Part shown: positions 47,477 to 59,203 of the stretch, one piece after another | Numbering within the stretch: the first letter of the stretch is position 1 | How the letters are laid out: every line of letters starts with the position of its first letter | DNA from: Thinopyrum elongatum | Lineage: Eukaryota > Streptophyta > Magnoliopsida > Poales > Poaceae | NCBI GenBank assembly: GCA_011799875.1 | Contig: CM022301.1 | Span: forward strand, 208,539,771-208,603,770 | Length of the DNA: 64,000 bases | Reading direction: 5' to 3' | Notes under the pieces: generated by a model | Databases searched by the model: none | Seen by the model: the letters and a program-made list of their open reading frames with translations, nothing else | What the model was told of the DNA's origin: nothing | Translations under genes and position numbers: made by a program

Positions 47477-50400
47477 CATACAAAGGGAGTTGTGAAGGAA
47501 CGTTCTGTTCGCGTCATCATAGATGGAGGGAGCTGCAACAACTTGGCTAGCATGGAGATGGTGGAGAAGCTCTCTCTCACCACAAGACCACATCCACATC
47601 CTTACTATATCCAATGGTTCAACAACAGCGGCAAGGTTAAGGTAACACGTACTGTTCGTGTGCATTTTAGTATCTCTACGTATGCTGATTTTGTTGATTG
47701 TGATGTGGTACCCATGCAAGCATGTTCCTTATTACTTGGTAGACCATGGCAATTTGATAAAAGTTCTGTACACCATGGTAGAAACAATCAGTATACTCTT
47801 GTTCATAAGGATAAACATATTACTTTGCTTCCTATGTCTCCTGATTCTATTTTGAAAGATGATATTAATAGAGCTAGTAAGGCAAAACAGGAGCAAAATA
47901 AGAGTGAAAATCAGATTGTGGCAAAAGAATTTGAGCAACAAATGAATCCTCATAATAAACCATCTAGTGTTGCTTCTGAAATTAAATTGAAAAGTGCATG
48001 TTTACTTGCCACCAAATCTGATATTGATGATCTAGATTTCAGCAAATCTGTTTGCTATGCTTTTGTGTGCAAAGAGGCATTATTTTCATTCCAGGACATG
48101 CCTTCCTCTTTGCCTCCTACTGTTACTAACATTTTGCAGGAGTTCGCCGACGTCTTTCCACAAGATGTGCCTCCGGGATTACCACCTATTCGAGGGATTG
48201 AGCATCAGATTGACTTAATTCCCGGTGCATCGCTACCCAACCGTGCACCATACCATACTAATCCAGAGGAGACGAAGAAGATTATGCGTCAAGTCCAGGA
48301 GTTGCTCGACAAAGGTTATATACGCGAATCCCTTAGTCCTTGTGCTGTTCCTATTATTCTAGTGCCGAAAAAGGATGGTACATCGCGTATGTGTGTTGAT
48401 TGTAGAGGCATTAATAATATTACTATTCGTTATCGTCATCCTATTCCTAGACTAGATGATATGCTTGATGAATTGAGTGGCTCTACAATATTCTCCAAAG
48501 TTGATTTGCGTAGTGGATACCATCAAATTCGTATGAAATTGGGGGATGAATGGAAAACAGCATTTAAAACAAAGTTTGGATTATATGAGTGGTTAGTCAT
48601 GCCTTTTGGGTTAACTAATGCACCTAGTACTTTCATGAGATTAATGAACGAAGTTTTACGTGCTTTCATTGGACGATTTGTGGTAGTCTATTTTGATGAT
48701 ATACTGATTTATAGCAGATCTTTGAAGGAACATTTGGAACATTTACGTGCTGTTTTTATTGCTTTACGTGATGCACGTTTGTTTGGTAACCTTGGGAAGT
48801 GCACCTTTTGCACCGACCGAGTATCTTTTCTTGGCTATGTTGTTACTCCACAGGGAATTGAAGTTGATAAAGCCAAGATTGAAGCTATTGAGAGTTGGCC
48901 ACAGCCCAAAACGGTCACTCAAGTGAGGAGTTTTCTTGGACTCGCTGGTTTCTATAGGCGTTTTGTGAGAGATTTCAGCACCATTGCTGCACCTCTCAAT
49001 GAGCTTACAAAGAAGGATGTGCCTTTTGTTTGGGGTACCTCACAGGAAGAAGCCTTCACAGTATTGAAAGATAAGTTGACACATGCTCCTTTACTCCAAC
49101 TTCCTGATTTTAATAAGACTTTTGAGCTTGAATGTGATGCTAGTGGAATTGGATTAGGAGGTGTTTTATTACAAGGTGGCAAACCTGTTGCATACTTTTC
49201 TGAAAAATTGAGTGGGCCTAGTCTGAACTATTCTACTTATGATAAAGAATTATATGCTCTTGTTCGGACCTTAGAAACATGGCAACATTATTTATGGCCC
49301 AAAGAATTTGTTATACATTCTGATCATGAATCTTTGAAACACATTAAAAGTCAAGCAAAACTGAACCGTAGACATGCTAAATGGGTTGAATTTATTGAGA
49401 CTTTCCCTTATGTCATTAAACACAAGAAGGGTAAAGAAAATGTTATTGCTGATGCATTGTCTCGTCGTTATACTATGCTTTCACAACTTGACTTTAAAAT
49501 ATTTGGTTTGGAGACCATCAAAGATCAATATGTGCATGATGCTGAATTTAAAGATGTATTGCAAAATTGTAAGGAAGGGAGAACATGGAACAAGTTCGTC
49601 GTTAACGATGGATTTGTGTTTCGTGCTAACAAGCTATGCATTCCAGCTAGCTCTGTTCGTCTTTTGTTGTTGTAGGAGGCGCATGGAGGAGGATTAATGG
49701 GACACTTTGGCGTGAAGAAGACGAAGGATATACTTGCTACACATTTCTTTTGGCCAAAGATGAGACGGGATGTTGAGCGTTTTGTTGCTCGCTGCACTAC
49801 ATGTCAAAAAGCTAAGTCACGACTCAATCCTCATGGTTTATATATGCCTTTGCCTGTACCTAGTGTTCCTTGGGAGGATATATCTATGGACTTTGTTTTA
49901 GGTTTACCTCGAACAAAGAAGGGGAGGGATAGCATATTTGTTGTCGTGGATAGGTTCTCGAAAATGGCACACTTTATACCATGTCATAAAAGCGATGATG
50001 CTGTTAATGTTGCTGATTTGTTCTTTCGTGAAATTATACGCTTGCATGGTGTGCCAAATACTATTGTTTCAGATCGTGATACTAAATTTCTTAGCCACTT
50101 TTGGAGATGTTTATGGGCTAAGTTGGGGAGTAAACTGCTTTTTAGTACTACATGTCACCCCCAAACTGATGGACAAACTGAAGTAGTCAATAGAACATTG
50201 TCTACTATGCTTAGGGCTGTTTTGAAGAATAACAAGAAAATGTGGGAAGAATGCTTGCCTCATATTGAATTTGCTTATAATCGTTCATTGCATTCTACTA
50301 CTAAGATGTGTCCTTTTGAAATTGTGTATGGTTTCCTTCCTCGTGCACCAATTGATTTGTTGCCTCTTCCATCTTCGGAGAAGGTTAATTTTGATGCTAA

Positions 50401-51067
50401 ACAACGTGCTGAATTGATCTTAAAAATGCATGAGTTAACTAAGGAGAACATTGAGCGTATGAATGCTAAATATAAACTTGCTGGAGATAAGGGTAGAAAA
50501 CATGTTGTGTTTGCACCTGGAGATCTTGTTTGGTTACATTTGCGTAAGGATAGATTTCCTGATTTGCGGAAATCAAATCTAATGCCACGTGCTGATGGTC
50601 CTTTTAAGGTGTTAGAGAAAATAAATGATAATGCATATAAACTTGAGCTGCCTGCAGATTTTGGGGTTAGTCCCACTTTTAACATTGCAGATCTGAAGCC
50701 TTATTTGGGTGAGGAAGATGAGCTTCCGTCGAGGACGACTTCATTTCAAGAAGGGGAGGATGATGAGGACATCAATACCATTGTTACACCCACAACCCCT
50801 GCTTCTATACATACTGGACCAATTACTAGAGCTCGCGCACGCCAATTAAAATATCAGGTACTTTCGTTTCTTGGTAATGATTCTAAAGTTCATGAGAATA
50901 TGATGCTGCCTAAATTGGATACATTTGTTTTGCTTACAAATGAAGGGCCTAGCTTGGACAAGAAAGAGGAACCTTGGAGCAAGTTCAAGCATGGAGATGA
51001 TGGCATGCACAAGCGGAACAAGAACGGAGTTACAAGTGATGATTTCAGGACTTTGAAGCCACCATAA
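47477..51067 (+). pseudogene. Protease-RT-RNase H-integrase, second copy, ending in the 3' LTR
   Basis: Restarts at a point equal to about 45050 of the first copy ([20 protein letters not shown]) and repeats protease and RT. It then continues through RNase H ([19 protein letters not shown], about 49132), the zinc-binding region, the integrase core (DRDTKF, about 50074; [15 protein letters not shown], about 50157) and an end domain ([19 protein letters not shown]). An in-frame TAG at 49673-49675 replaces an expected Gln before [12 protein letters not shown]. The frame crosses into the 3' LTR at 50761 and ends at TAA 51065-51067. The two RT copies differ mostly in their first ~900 bp and are almost identical after that. 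Confidence 0.92.
50748..50760 (+). other. Polypurine tract of the rearranged gypsy element
   Basis: AAGAAGGGGAGGA directly precedes the 3' LTR. It lies inside the polyprotein frame, because the ORF runs on into the LTR. Confidence 0.85.
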
Positions 51068-51682
51068 TGAGTGCAGGAAGCCTTGGACGAAATATACAAG
51101 ATGTCACTTCATAAATTTCGTCCAGAGGCTATTATAGGTGCTGCGTCACCTTATTATTGGGCCAGGCCCATGTAATTTCGAAATACTTGAGTATAGGCTG
51201 TTTTTAGAGTCCGTATGTGTGGGGAAACAAGAGATAGGGTTGGTTTCGGACCCCTCCTTCAAGGGCCACGAAATCCCCTCCTCTTCCTCCATATATACAG
51301 CCCTTAGGGCACCGTTTAGACTTTGGGTTTTGTTTAGATTAAAAGTTCGCCATAGCTGCAACTTCGCGTACTTTGTTTGTGTTCAACGACCAGACCAAGA
51401 CGTCACAGAACCCCACCTTGATCAATAAAGCTTTCATCTTATATTCGCAATATCCAGATTGCAAATCTTAGTTTCTTGCTTGTTCTTCGTTTGCTTGCAG
51501 GAGATAGACCCTCGTGGTCAGGTTGATTGTGCTCCGGCGTGGTCAATAACCTCTCGGAGTTGGTTTAGCGATTGCTAAGGCGCGACGTCCTCGCACGTTC
51601 GTAGTCGGATCGTCAAAGTCTACTCCACCAAAAACGATAGCTATCATCTCATCGAAAGATCGGGACACCCTCGCCTCTATCA
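50761..51682 (+). repeat. 3' LTR of the rearranged gypsy element
   Basis: 922 bp, same length as the 5' LTR and about 99% identical by eye. The first 307 bases are coding ([11 protein letters not shown] ... DDFRTLKPP). Poly(A) signal AATAAA at 51424-51429. Confidence 0.93.
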
Positions 51683-51699
51683 GTTATTTTTTTTGTGAA

Positions 51700-52372
51700 C
51701 TCCTCCCTTTGTCTCTCCTCCAAGAAAAGGCGGTTACGGTTTCTGCCTCCCGGCGGCGGCGGTGCCGATCTCCCACGTCTCATGTGTCTTTAGGGCCATG
51801 GATGTGCGGTGGATCCCGGCCCTTGCCGACAGGAGGGCTTCGTTTCAGGTATTTCTTCAAATTTTGTTAGGGTTTGTATCCCGCTCAAGAAGATGAGACG
51901 ACGATTCTTGAAGATGGAATAAGATTCTCCCCGTCTAGCCCCCGTCTCGATGGTGTGTCTAGCATCGTCCGAGGGCGTGTGGAGGTGTGTCTCCTGTGGA
52001 TCTCGCGCGATTCGGTCGGTGGTTGTCTTTGGTGGATCCGCTCGGATCCGGTCTTTGTTTATGTGTCTTCTAGTTGGATCCTTCCGATATAAGCTTCTCT
52101 TCATCGGCGGTGGTTGTTGTTCTGGTGCGTTGGTCATATGGGGCCTTAGCACGATGACTTCCCGACTATCTACTACAACAAGTTGTGCCCAGCTCCGACG
52201 AGGGACGGGCGATGATGGCGACACGCCTTCGGCTCGCTTCAGTGCTTATAATCGTCGCTAGATGGTCTATGAATCTGGATGTAATTTTCATTATTTCTGG
52301 TATTCGTTGTACTGCCATGATTGGAGATAAATAGATCGACAGTTTCTTGCAAAAAATAAAAATAAATTGGAT
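51700..52372 (+). mobile_element. LINE-like non-coding retroposon remnant
   Basis: A GC-rich front (GGCGGCGGCGGTGCCG near 51750) leads to a tail (ATGATTGGAGATAAATAGAT ... TTGCAAAAAATAAAAATAAA, 52317-52372) of the kind seen at plant LINE ends. No RT. The left boundary is approximate and I could not find a TSD, so the assignment is tentative. Confidence 0.45.
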
Positions 52373-52809
52373 CTTGACGGAGGCTTCCCGGATAATCCTA
52401 GCCTTGTTCCGTTTGAAGTTCCTAAAGGGTGCTCAAACAATTCCGTGTTTTTCCAGAATTCGTGATTTTTTTTAAAGTTGTGTGCTTTTTGAACTATGTT
52501 TTTTTAAATTTGTTGTTTTTTAAATCTTTTGATTTTTAACTCACATTTTCTTTAATTCATCATTTTTTTAGAATTTTGGAAATTGGCTTTTGCTAGTAAA
52601 CTGGTTCTCCCAAAAACTAGTAGAGCAGCAACAGGCGAGCGATCCAGTTTTTCTTTTCTTTTAAGGCAAGCGTATGTGATCCAACTGGCACGGGCAACGA
52701 GGGATGCGGGGGGAGGAATTCCTAGGCCACAGCAAGCCACGCTTGCTTGGGAGTGGTGCTCCCGTCTACTACATAGCATAATATATTCTAGTCATACATT
52801 CCTAATTGG
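52373..52809. other. AT-rich non-coding flank
   Basis: T-rich degenerate repeats like those at 41165-41410, then unassigned sequence. No gene recognised. It ends at the LTR of the next gypsy element. Confidence 0.5.
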
Positions 52810-52814
52810 AAAGT

Positions 52815-53793
52815 TGATGAGGACATGACTACCTTAGATACGATAAAAAATGTTGTGTACATGCATATTTGTGAGGTGATTTCTAATTTAAACTATGCAA
52901 TAATTTATTTATACTATTCAGGACAAAAACATTTCACAGACTTTTATGCCATGTCTAATTGCAGGTGTATAGGACATTTGTACAATCCACATATAAAGAT
53001 AAGGGAAAAAGAGAAATTTAGGTGCTGTTCAAAAAGTCCCCTCACGTCACTTTTGGGCCAAGAGAAGATAGAGTCCAAGTCTCTCACGTTCGGGACTCAG
53101 ATTCGGACTGCACAGACATACTTGACTCAAAACGCCAAGATCTCTTTCATCCGGACTCCGAATTGGGTCATTCTTTTTTGGTTGGAAAGTAAATTTTGTG
53201 CTCTTTCCAACCCAATTGGATTCACCTTCAAATTCATCCGGAGCGTTGAGATATTGACAAAACAATCTGACGCTGCAGCATAATCCGAATCAAAATACAA
53301 GTTCAAAGGTGTTGCATCACCTCCACTTGGGCCCATTGGCCTTGTACGACCTAGGGTTAGTTTTAGGCTTCCTTGGGACATCCTCCCACCTCCTTGGCCG
53401 CCACCCATTGCTCCTATATAAGTAGATCAATCTAGTAGCTTTTTACTTGGAATTTATTTAGTTAAAAGTTAGCCATTGCAACTTCGTGTACTTCGTTTGT
53501 GTCCAACGACCAGACCAAGACCGCTTCGGATCCCCACTTTATCAATACTTCATATATATTCACAATATTCAGATTGCTTATTTTATTTTTATTTATTCTT
53601 CGATTGCTTGCAGGAATAGACCTTTGTGGTCAGGTTGATCGTGCTCCGGCGTGGTCAATAACCTTTTGGAGTTGGTTTAGCGATTGCTAAGGCGCAACGT
53701 CATTGCACGTTTATAGTTGAATCGTCAAAGTCGTCTCCGCCAAATCGATAGTTATCATCTCATCGAAAGATCGGGACACCCCCGCCTCTATCA
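52815..53793 (+). repeat. 5' LTR of the truncated gypsy element
   Basis: 979 bp, TGATGAGGACATGAC to CCTCTATCA. A TATA box (TATATAAG) lies at 53415-53422. Left flank AAAGT is the candidate TSD; its partner is not in the window. Confidence 0.88.
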
Positions 53794-53795
53794 AG

Positions 53796-53804
53796 TGGTA
53801 TCAG
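53796..53804 (+). other. Primer-binding site, initiator tRNA-Met type
   Basis: TGGTATCAG, two bases after the LTR, at the same spacing as in the 41.5-kb element. Confidence 0.8.
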
Positions 53805-54194
53805 TTTTCTGGTTGCTCGGTGAGAATTTCCAGTTATCCCTACATTAGATTTATTTTCTTACCTATTATCAAAGAAAAAGCCATAAAAAAGTTAGACTTG
53901 TTCATCCTTTGTCCAAGACAGTCTGAGCCTTTGCAATTTTCTTTTCACTGCTTGCATAGTTGAATTATCGGCTGCATCGTCGTGTCGAGCTGCTGGTCTT
54001 AGTGTCTAGTTCCTTTAGAGTTTCGAGTTCTATTCACATTAGTCACGCCGCCACTGCATCGTTATCCCTTCCGCTGTCCACCACCCCATCCATCAATTTT
54101 CACCACGTGCTACGCATCGTTCATTGTCATAATCATAGTTGAGATCGTTCATCTCTTCGCTTGATCCAATCTGCATCTTATCTAGTTTGTTTTG

Positions 54195-54332
54195 GAAGGA
54201 GGGAGAGAGAGAAAAAAAGACAAAAAGAAGAGAGAAAAAAGTTAAAAAAAGTCAGAGAAAAAAAAGGAGAGAAAGAAAAAGAAAAAAAGTGTGAGAAAAA
54301 AAATAGAGAAGAAAAAAAAATTCGGTCTATCT
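54195..54332 (+). repeat. Purine-only tract in the leader
   Basis: About 135 bases of almost pure A and G (GAGAGAGAAAAAAAGA-type units). Such tracts can form triple helices; here most likely a low-complexity expansion. Confidence 0.8.
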
Positions 54333-54898
54333 AGACTTAATTTGGTAGCTGAATTCGGATTGGAATCAATCTGTTTTGTGCATTGTTCAGTAAAACAGGC
54401 ATATCTTACTCATACGAAGTCCGTTTTGACTCTGTGAGTAATCAAATTAAAGCTAGCGACGAGACACATATAAATAGTTGCAGAAACAAGTTCAATATTT
54501 GACACCACAAAATCGGCTTCTAAATAGGTTTTTTGCCCTCTGAAGTTCGTGAACATAGCTTGTTCCAGTTTTTTAGGCCAGTTTTAGAATTTTTATGACT
54601 CCTCATATCTACTCGGAATTCAGTGATTCTTTTTGCGTTTGAAAGTTTGAGTCAGTGCCATTCTTGACAAAAATTATCAGAAAATTGGCACAAACTTTTC
54701 CAGAGAAAAGTTGTAGAGAGAGTTGTTGGTAGATCCTGCTTGGCAGTTGTTTCTCATCATTATCTTTACTGCCATTGTGATCTTCACTTATATCTTGCTG
54801 TTCAGAGCTACTTCATATCATTTATTGATGCTAGTTGTGCTACGCCGTGACCTCATTAGTGTTCTAGACTCGCGTATCTAGTCCAGTCTAGCCTAGGA

Positions 54899-55870
54899 TG
54901 ATGAGGCACAAACTAGCTAGATGCTAATTCGTGCGTGTAAATGGCCTGATCTTTCACGGCGATGCTTGATCAACGGTTCCTTCTCGCAACCTCCAAGAAT
55001 AACTTTCACCCGCATACGAAAATACACGAACAAAAGTAATGATCCCCTTGGATCAGCACGTAGGCGTCGATCCAATGATCAACCCTCCGTTGCTAGTAAA
55101 TTTCCACGATGGGAAATCACAGATAATACACAAGATATGGTCGTCCGCAACTAGAATGTTTTCTGTATATTCTCATAACTCAAACACAAAAACTCCCCTT
55201 TACATGGCCGAAGCCTTTGCCTTTTATATGACAAACACGCGCCAGCCTGGTCTATAGATAAGAAGAAAGGAAAACTAAATCTTACCTACTAAAACTAACG
55301 CACAAGATCTACGACTGTTTCTCTTTCCTATATGATGAAAAGACGTGCCCTCCTAGACTTCTTGTAACACACGTACCAACTAAGGCTAATAATCAAGTAC
55401 TAACTACGATTGGAATTGAACCTACAAAAACTATACATGGAGGAGTACGAAAGTTGGGAATTATTTTAGCCGCCCGTGGCTTTTCCTGGCTAATCAACTG
55501 ATTGTTGAACGCATACATGTACAAACTCCTCTCTTTACACGTTAAACCAATTAGGACTCTTGATTTAACCTTGCACCACATTTTTCTCTCGGCACATATA
55601 TTTTTCTTCTGATATTGACGTCTAGCAGGCACAACACATTTGTTTCTATTTGACTCGATAATCTCCGGCCCACAAATCATGCGTACTCTTCCATCTTTCC
55701 CTCTATGTAATTTATCCGAGTCCACAGCCTATTTTTGCTGTCGAGCCAAAACACAATTCTGAACATGACTAACCATGCCCGTAATTAAATTATCTCCCAC
55801 TTACTTAATTGATTCAGTCTGAATACGAAAAATGTTTGACGACACACTGGATGTCATACTGGTTGTGTCA
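54899..55870 (-). repeat. 3' LTR of the mini-gypsy
   Basis: 972 bp; pairs with 56985-57947. It has a 12-bp stretch (near 55130) that the other copy lacks. Confidence 0.9.
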
Positions 55871-56388
55871 TCCTCCCTCCCTTCAAGAGAAATCGTCCTC
55901 GGTTTCGAGTCAATATCCAACATGACCTTCTTCTCCAGAACTTGCTTCTCTCTAGTGATTGCACTGTCTACCATTGGCTTTAGCACATGCTTTCTCCCAT
56001 CATGCATGAACGTGTATGTGTTCGATCTTCCAGCATGCACTGCATCATGATCGAACTGCCACGGTCTTCCCAGTAGCAACTGACAAGCATCCATCGGTAA
56101 GACATCACAGTCCACCTTGTCAATGTAATCTCCAACAGCAAATGGTACATGTACCTTATGTGTAATCTTTAATTTTCCAGAACTGTATAACCACTCCACG
56201 TGGTGCGGTTGCGGGTGCCTCCACATGGACAAACCCAAAGCCTGCACAAGATCTTTGCTAATGGCATTTGTAAAGCTCCCACCATCAATTATCATCTTGC
56301 AAGCACGATTCTTGATCTTACACTGTGTTTTAAAAACACTCCATCGCTGCCCCTTTGCATCACCATCCCCTTGAACCTTCTCCATCAA
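55871..56388 (-). pseudogene. Second protease-like domain of the mini-gypsy
   Basis: Frame opens at ATG 56388 and runs through CKMIIDGGSFTNAISKDLV, with the catalytic Asp in IIDGGS, to [20 protein letters not shown], the usual end of a gypsy retropepsin. It continues across the LTR boundary to a stop at 55801. The domain looks intact. Its sequence differs clearly from the first protease domain and from that of the 41.5-kb element, so it comes from another gypsy lineage. A stop separates it from the upstream frame (near 56424). Confidence 0.8.
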
Positions 56389-56519
56389 AAGATTTACCCC
56401 TTTCGCCGGTGCATTAACTTCTTCCTATATTTTTTCTTGTTGTTCTCTTCTTTTCTGCAAACGGTCTTTCCAATCTTTCATGAACACATCCAATGGCATA
56501 GGAACAAAACAAATATGTT

Positions 56520-56995
56520 GGCCCTTCCAAGATAGAGAGTAACTATTTTTCTTGGAATTCCAAACAGCCCCAACACGTTTGCATCATGGGTTCCCAAGTA
56601 GCAGATGGCACGACACCATGGACATGGGACAAACATAAAAAAAATTCCGCACAACAGTATTTGCCCAAATAAAAAATTAGCAAAATCTAATGTATAATTT
56701 TAATTTCACCTTTGAACCACTTTAGCGTGTACGGTCTTTCAAGAGGCGCCATATTCAGCCCCAATTTTTCCACCATCTCGATGCTCATCATGTTGACCGC
56801 AGAACCTTCATCAATTGTCAAATTGACACACCGCTCCTTCACAATGCAACGAGTGTGAAAAAGAACGACCTCGCCGATGCCTTCCTCTCCCATCAGTATG
56901 TTCTTGCTCAACACCTTGATGCTTGGCTCCCCTGACGACATTGCCAATTGATCGCCGTGACCAACCTTAGCTCTGAATACCACTTGACGAGGCAC
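56520..56995 (-). pseudogene. First protease-like domain of the mini-gypsy (frameshifted)
   Basis: On the minus strand the frame includes FHTRCIVKERCVNLTIDEGS, which parallels the protease start of the 41.5-kb element ([11 protein letters not shown]...IIDGGS). It continues VNMMSIEMVEKLGLNMAP and then breaks at TAA 56687. The rest of the domain is visible in another frame (CHLLLGNP, then a stop and CKRVGAVWNSKKNSYSLSW, about 56520-56610). The catalytic DGGS is DEGS here. It is probably not an active protease. Confidence 0.75.
56971..56982 (-). other. Primer-binding site of the mini-gypsy, Met type
   Basis: On the minus strand TGGTATTCAGAG follows the LTR by two bases; it equals the initiator-Met site TGGTATCAGAG with one extra T. 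Confidence 0.7.
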
Positions 56996-57947
56996 AAACT
57001 AGCGAGATGCTAATTCGTGCGTGTAAATGGCCTGATCTTTCACGTTGATGCTTGATCAACAGTTCCTTCTCGCAACCTCCGAGAATAACTTTCACCCACG
57101 TACGAAAATACACGAACAAAAGTAATGATCCCCTTGGATCAGCACGCAGGCGTCGATCCAATGATCAACCCTCCTTTGCTAGTAAATTTTCACGATGGAA
57201 AATCACAGATAATACACACGTCCGCAACTCGGACGTTTTCTGTATATTCTCATAACTCAAACACAAAAACTCCCCTTTACATGGCCGAAACCTTTGCCTT
57301 TTATATGGCACAAACACACGCCAGCCTGGTCTATAAATAAGAAGAAAGGAAAACTAAATCTTACCTACTAAAACTAACGCACAAGATCTACGCTGTTTCT
57401 GTTTCCTGTATGATGAAAAGACGTGCCCTCCTAGACTTCTTGTAACACACGTACCAACTAAGGCTAATAATCAAGTACTAATTACGATTGGAATTGAATC
57501 TACAAAAACTATACATGGAGGAGTACGAAAGTTGGGAATTATTTTAGCCGGTCGTGGCTCCTCCTGGCTAATCAACTGATTGTTGAACACATACATGTAC
57601 AGCCTCCTCTCTTTACACGTTAAACCAATTAGAACTCTTGATTTATTCTTGCACCACATTTTTCTTTCGGCGCATGTATTTTTATTCTGATCTTGACGTC
57701 TAGCAGGCATAACACATTTGTTTCTATTTGACTCGATAATCTCCGGCCCATAAATCATGCGTACTCTTCCATCTTTCCTCTATGTAATTTATCCGAGTCC
57801 ACAACCTGTTTTTGCTGTCGAGCCAAAACACAATTCTGAACATGACTAACCATGCCCGTAATTAAATTATCTCCCACCTTCTTAATTGATTCAGTCTGAA
57901 TACGAAAAATGTTTGATGACACACTGGATGTCATACTGGTTGTGTCA
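56985..57947 (-). repeat. 5' LTR of the mini-gypsy
   Basis: 963 bp, TG...CA on the minus strand, next to the primer site. Confidence 0.9.
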
Positions 57948-58264
57948 TAGGACCAACACAGTACCGTCGTTGAGCGTTTATTCAACATTGCATCTCTGAA
58001 TTGATTATTGCTAACCTTTTGCTACCATATATTTAAGCCTTCTAAGCTCCACATATTTCTACGTCGTGTATACGTATATTCCCCTGGCAATCGCTTTACT
58101 CAATCTTCGGAGTTATTTGACACCGCTGGTTGCCTGTCACCACCTGCCGCATGGTAAGAACTTCTAAGATATTGATATTTGCTTTACTGTGAGCGCTTTA
58201 CCACCACATGCTAGTAGTTCATAAGAACATTATTCTTGAATTTTGTTTCTTGTTTCTACTAATC

Positions 58265-58980
58265 ATGACAGGTTCCAGAGATAGAAGTTCTTGGATGACG
58301 GATACATCTTCACCATCACGAGAGATGGGACAACACACACAAGCACATGGTTAGGTTATCTCTTTACCGTCATTTGAGGGTAGATTTAATCCTGCTATTT
58401 ATCTAGCTTGGGAGCTTGAAGTAGAACAAGTTTTTAGTCACCATAATTTTTCTGAACTTGAGAGAGTACGAGCTGCCACTGGAGCATTTACTGGTTTTTT
58501 CTTCTGTTTGGTGGAGTGTACATTGTAAGAAAAACATTGGTAACCAACCCACAACTTGGAAAGATTTGAAAGCTGTAATGAGACAACATTTTTTTCCTCC
58601 TTACTATCGTCGTGAGTTGCTTCGCAAATTGGAACAATTAAGACAAGGCGGTAACACTGTTCATGCTTACTACCAAGAGTTCAAATCTTATATGCATCAT
58701 TGTGACATAGAAGAATCTGAGGATGATACAATGAATAGATTTTTTTGGTGGTTTGAACCATGATATTCGCACAAGATTTCAGTATATTCCTCGTTGCATT
58801 AGTGGTATGTATGTTCGCGCTTGTACCTTTGAGAGACAAATACAGGAGGATGCATTGGGTGACTACAACAACTACTATTCCAGTTCATGCTCACCACCAC
58901 CGGTTGGTTCCTCCACCATTGCAGCTACTAGAGCAGCCACACCTCAGATTGTGAGCGCGACATCATCTCAAGTGTATGGT
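58265..58980 (+). pseudogene. Gag fragment of the truncated gypsy element
   Basis: ATG 58265 (MTGSRDRSSWMTDTSSPSRE) matches in place the gag start of the 41.5-kb element, but a TAG follows after 29 codons. Then, in shifting frames, come FEGRFNPAIYLAWELEVEQ (about 58372), TTWKDLKAVMRQHFFPPYY, RRELLRKLEQLRQGGNTVHA (about 58608) and HDIRTRFQYIPRCISGMYV. These are parallel to the Gag core of the other element. At least two frameshifts are needed. The sequence stops at 58980, where a different LTR begins. Confidence 0.82.
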
Positions 58981-59203
58981 TGATACGTCTCCAACGTATT
59001 TATAATTTTTGATTGTTCCATGCTATTATATTATCTGTTTTGGATGTTTTATATGCATTAATATGCTATTTTATATTATTTTTGGGACTAACTTATTAAC
59101 CTAGAGCCCAGTGCCAATTTCTATTTTTTCCTTGTTTTTGAGCCTCGCAGAAAAGGAATACCAAACGGAGTCCAAACGGAATAAAACTTCACGATGATTT
59201 TTC
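58981..59203 (+). mobile_element. Start of another gypsy LTR, cut by the copia element
   Basis: TGATACGTCTCCAACGTAT... is a start I recall from common Triticeae gypsy LTRs. Only the first 223 bp are present; the copia LTR starts at 59204. The rest should lie beyond 64000. Confidence 0.65.

Larger units (their letters stand above)
41465..51682 (+). mobile_element. Young gypsy retrotransposon with rearranged pol (CRM-like)
   Basis: LTRs at 41465-42386 and 50761-51682 (each 922 bp) start TGATGAGGACATC and end CCTCTATCA; the TSD is GTTAT (41460-41464, 51683-51687). It has a tRNA-iMet primer site, gag-pol and a polypurine tract. I count about 9 LTR differences by eye (about 1%), so it is young. 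The pol is rearranged: the first copy runs to RNase H start at 46551, then an inverted LTR, then a second copy restarts upstream of protease and runs to the end. No chromodomain follows integrase, and the ORF extends about 100 codons into the 3' LTR, both known of the CRM clade; lineage is inference. Confidence 0.93.
54899..57947 (-). mobile_element. Mini-gypsy retrotransposon coding only for two protease-like domains
   Basis: 3,049 bp with TSD TAGGA (54894-54898, 57948-57952) inside the leader of the truncated gypsy element. LTRs are 54899-55870 and 56985-57947. On the minus strand they start TGACACAACC and end GTGCCTCATCA or GTGCCTCGTCA. A Met-type primer site follows the 5' LTR, and a polypurine tract (GAAGGGAGGGAGGA) precedes the 3' LTR. 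The interior is only 1.1 kb and holds two aspartic-protease-like domains, with no gag, RT or integrase. It must borrow enzymes. LTR divergence is about 5% by eye, so it is fairly old, and its host element is older still. Confidence 0.9.
52815..58980 (+). mobile_element. Truncated gypsy element related to the 41.5-kb one (LTR, leader, gag only)
   Basis: The 5' LTR (52815-53793) is followed by an initiator-Met primer site, a leader alignable to that of the 41.5-kb element (for example TCTAGCCTAGGA and AGTACCGTCGTTGAGCG), and part of gag. The leader is split by a minus-strand mini-gypsy at 54899-57947. Gag is cut at 58980 by another LTR. No pol or 3' LTR lies in the window; they may lie beyond it. 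The LTR is the same subfamily as the solo LTR at 1136-4938. Confidence 0.85.
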
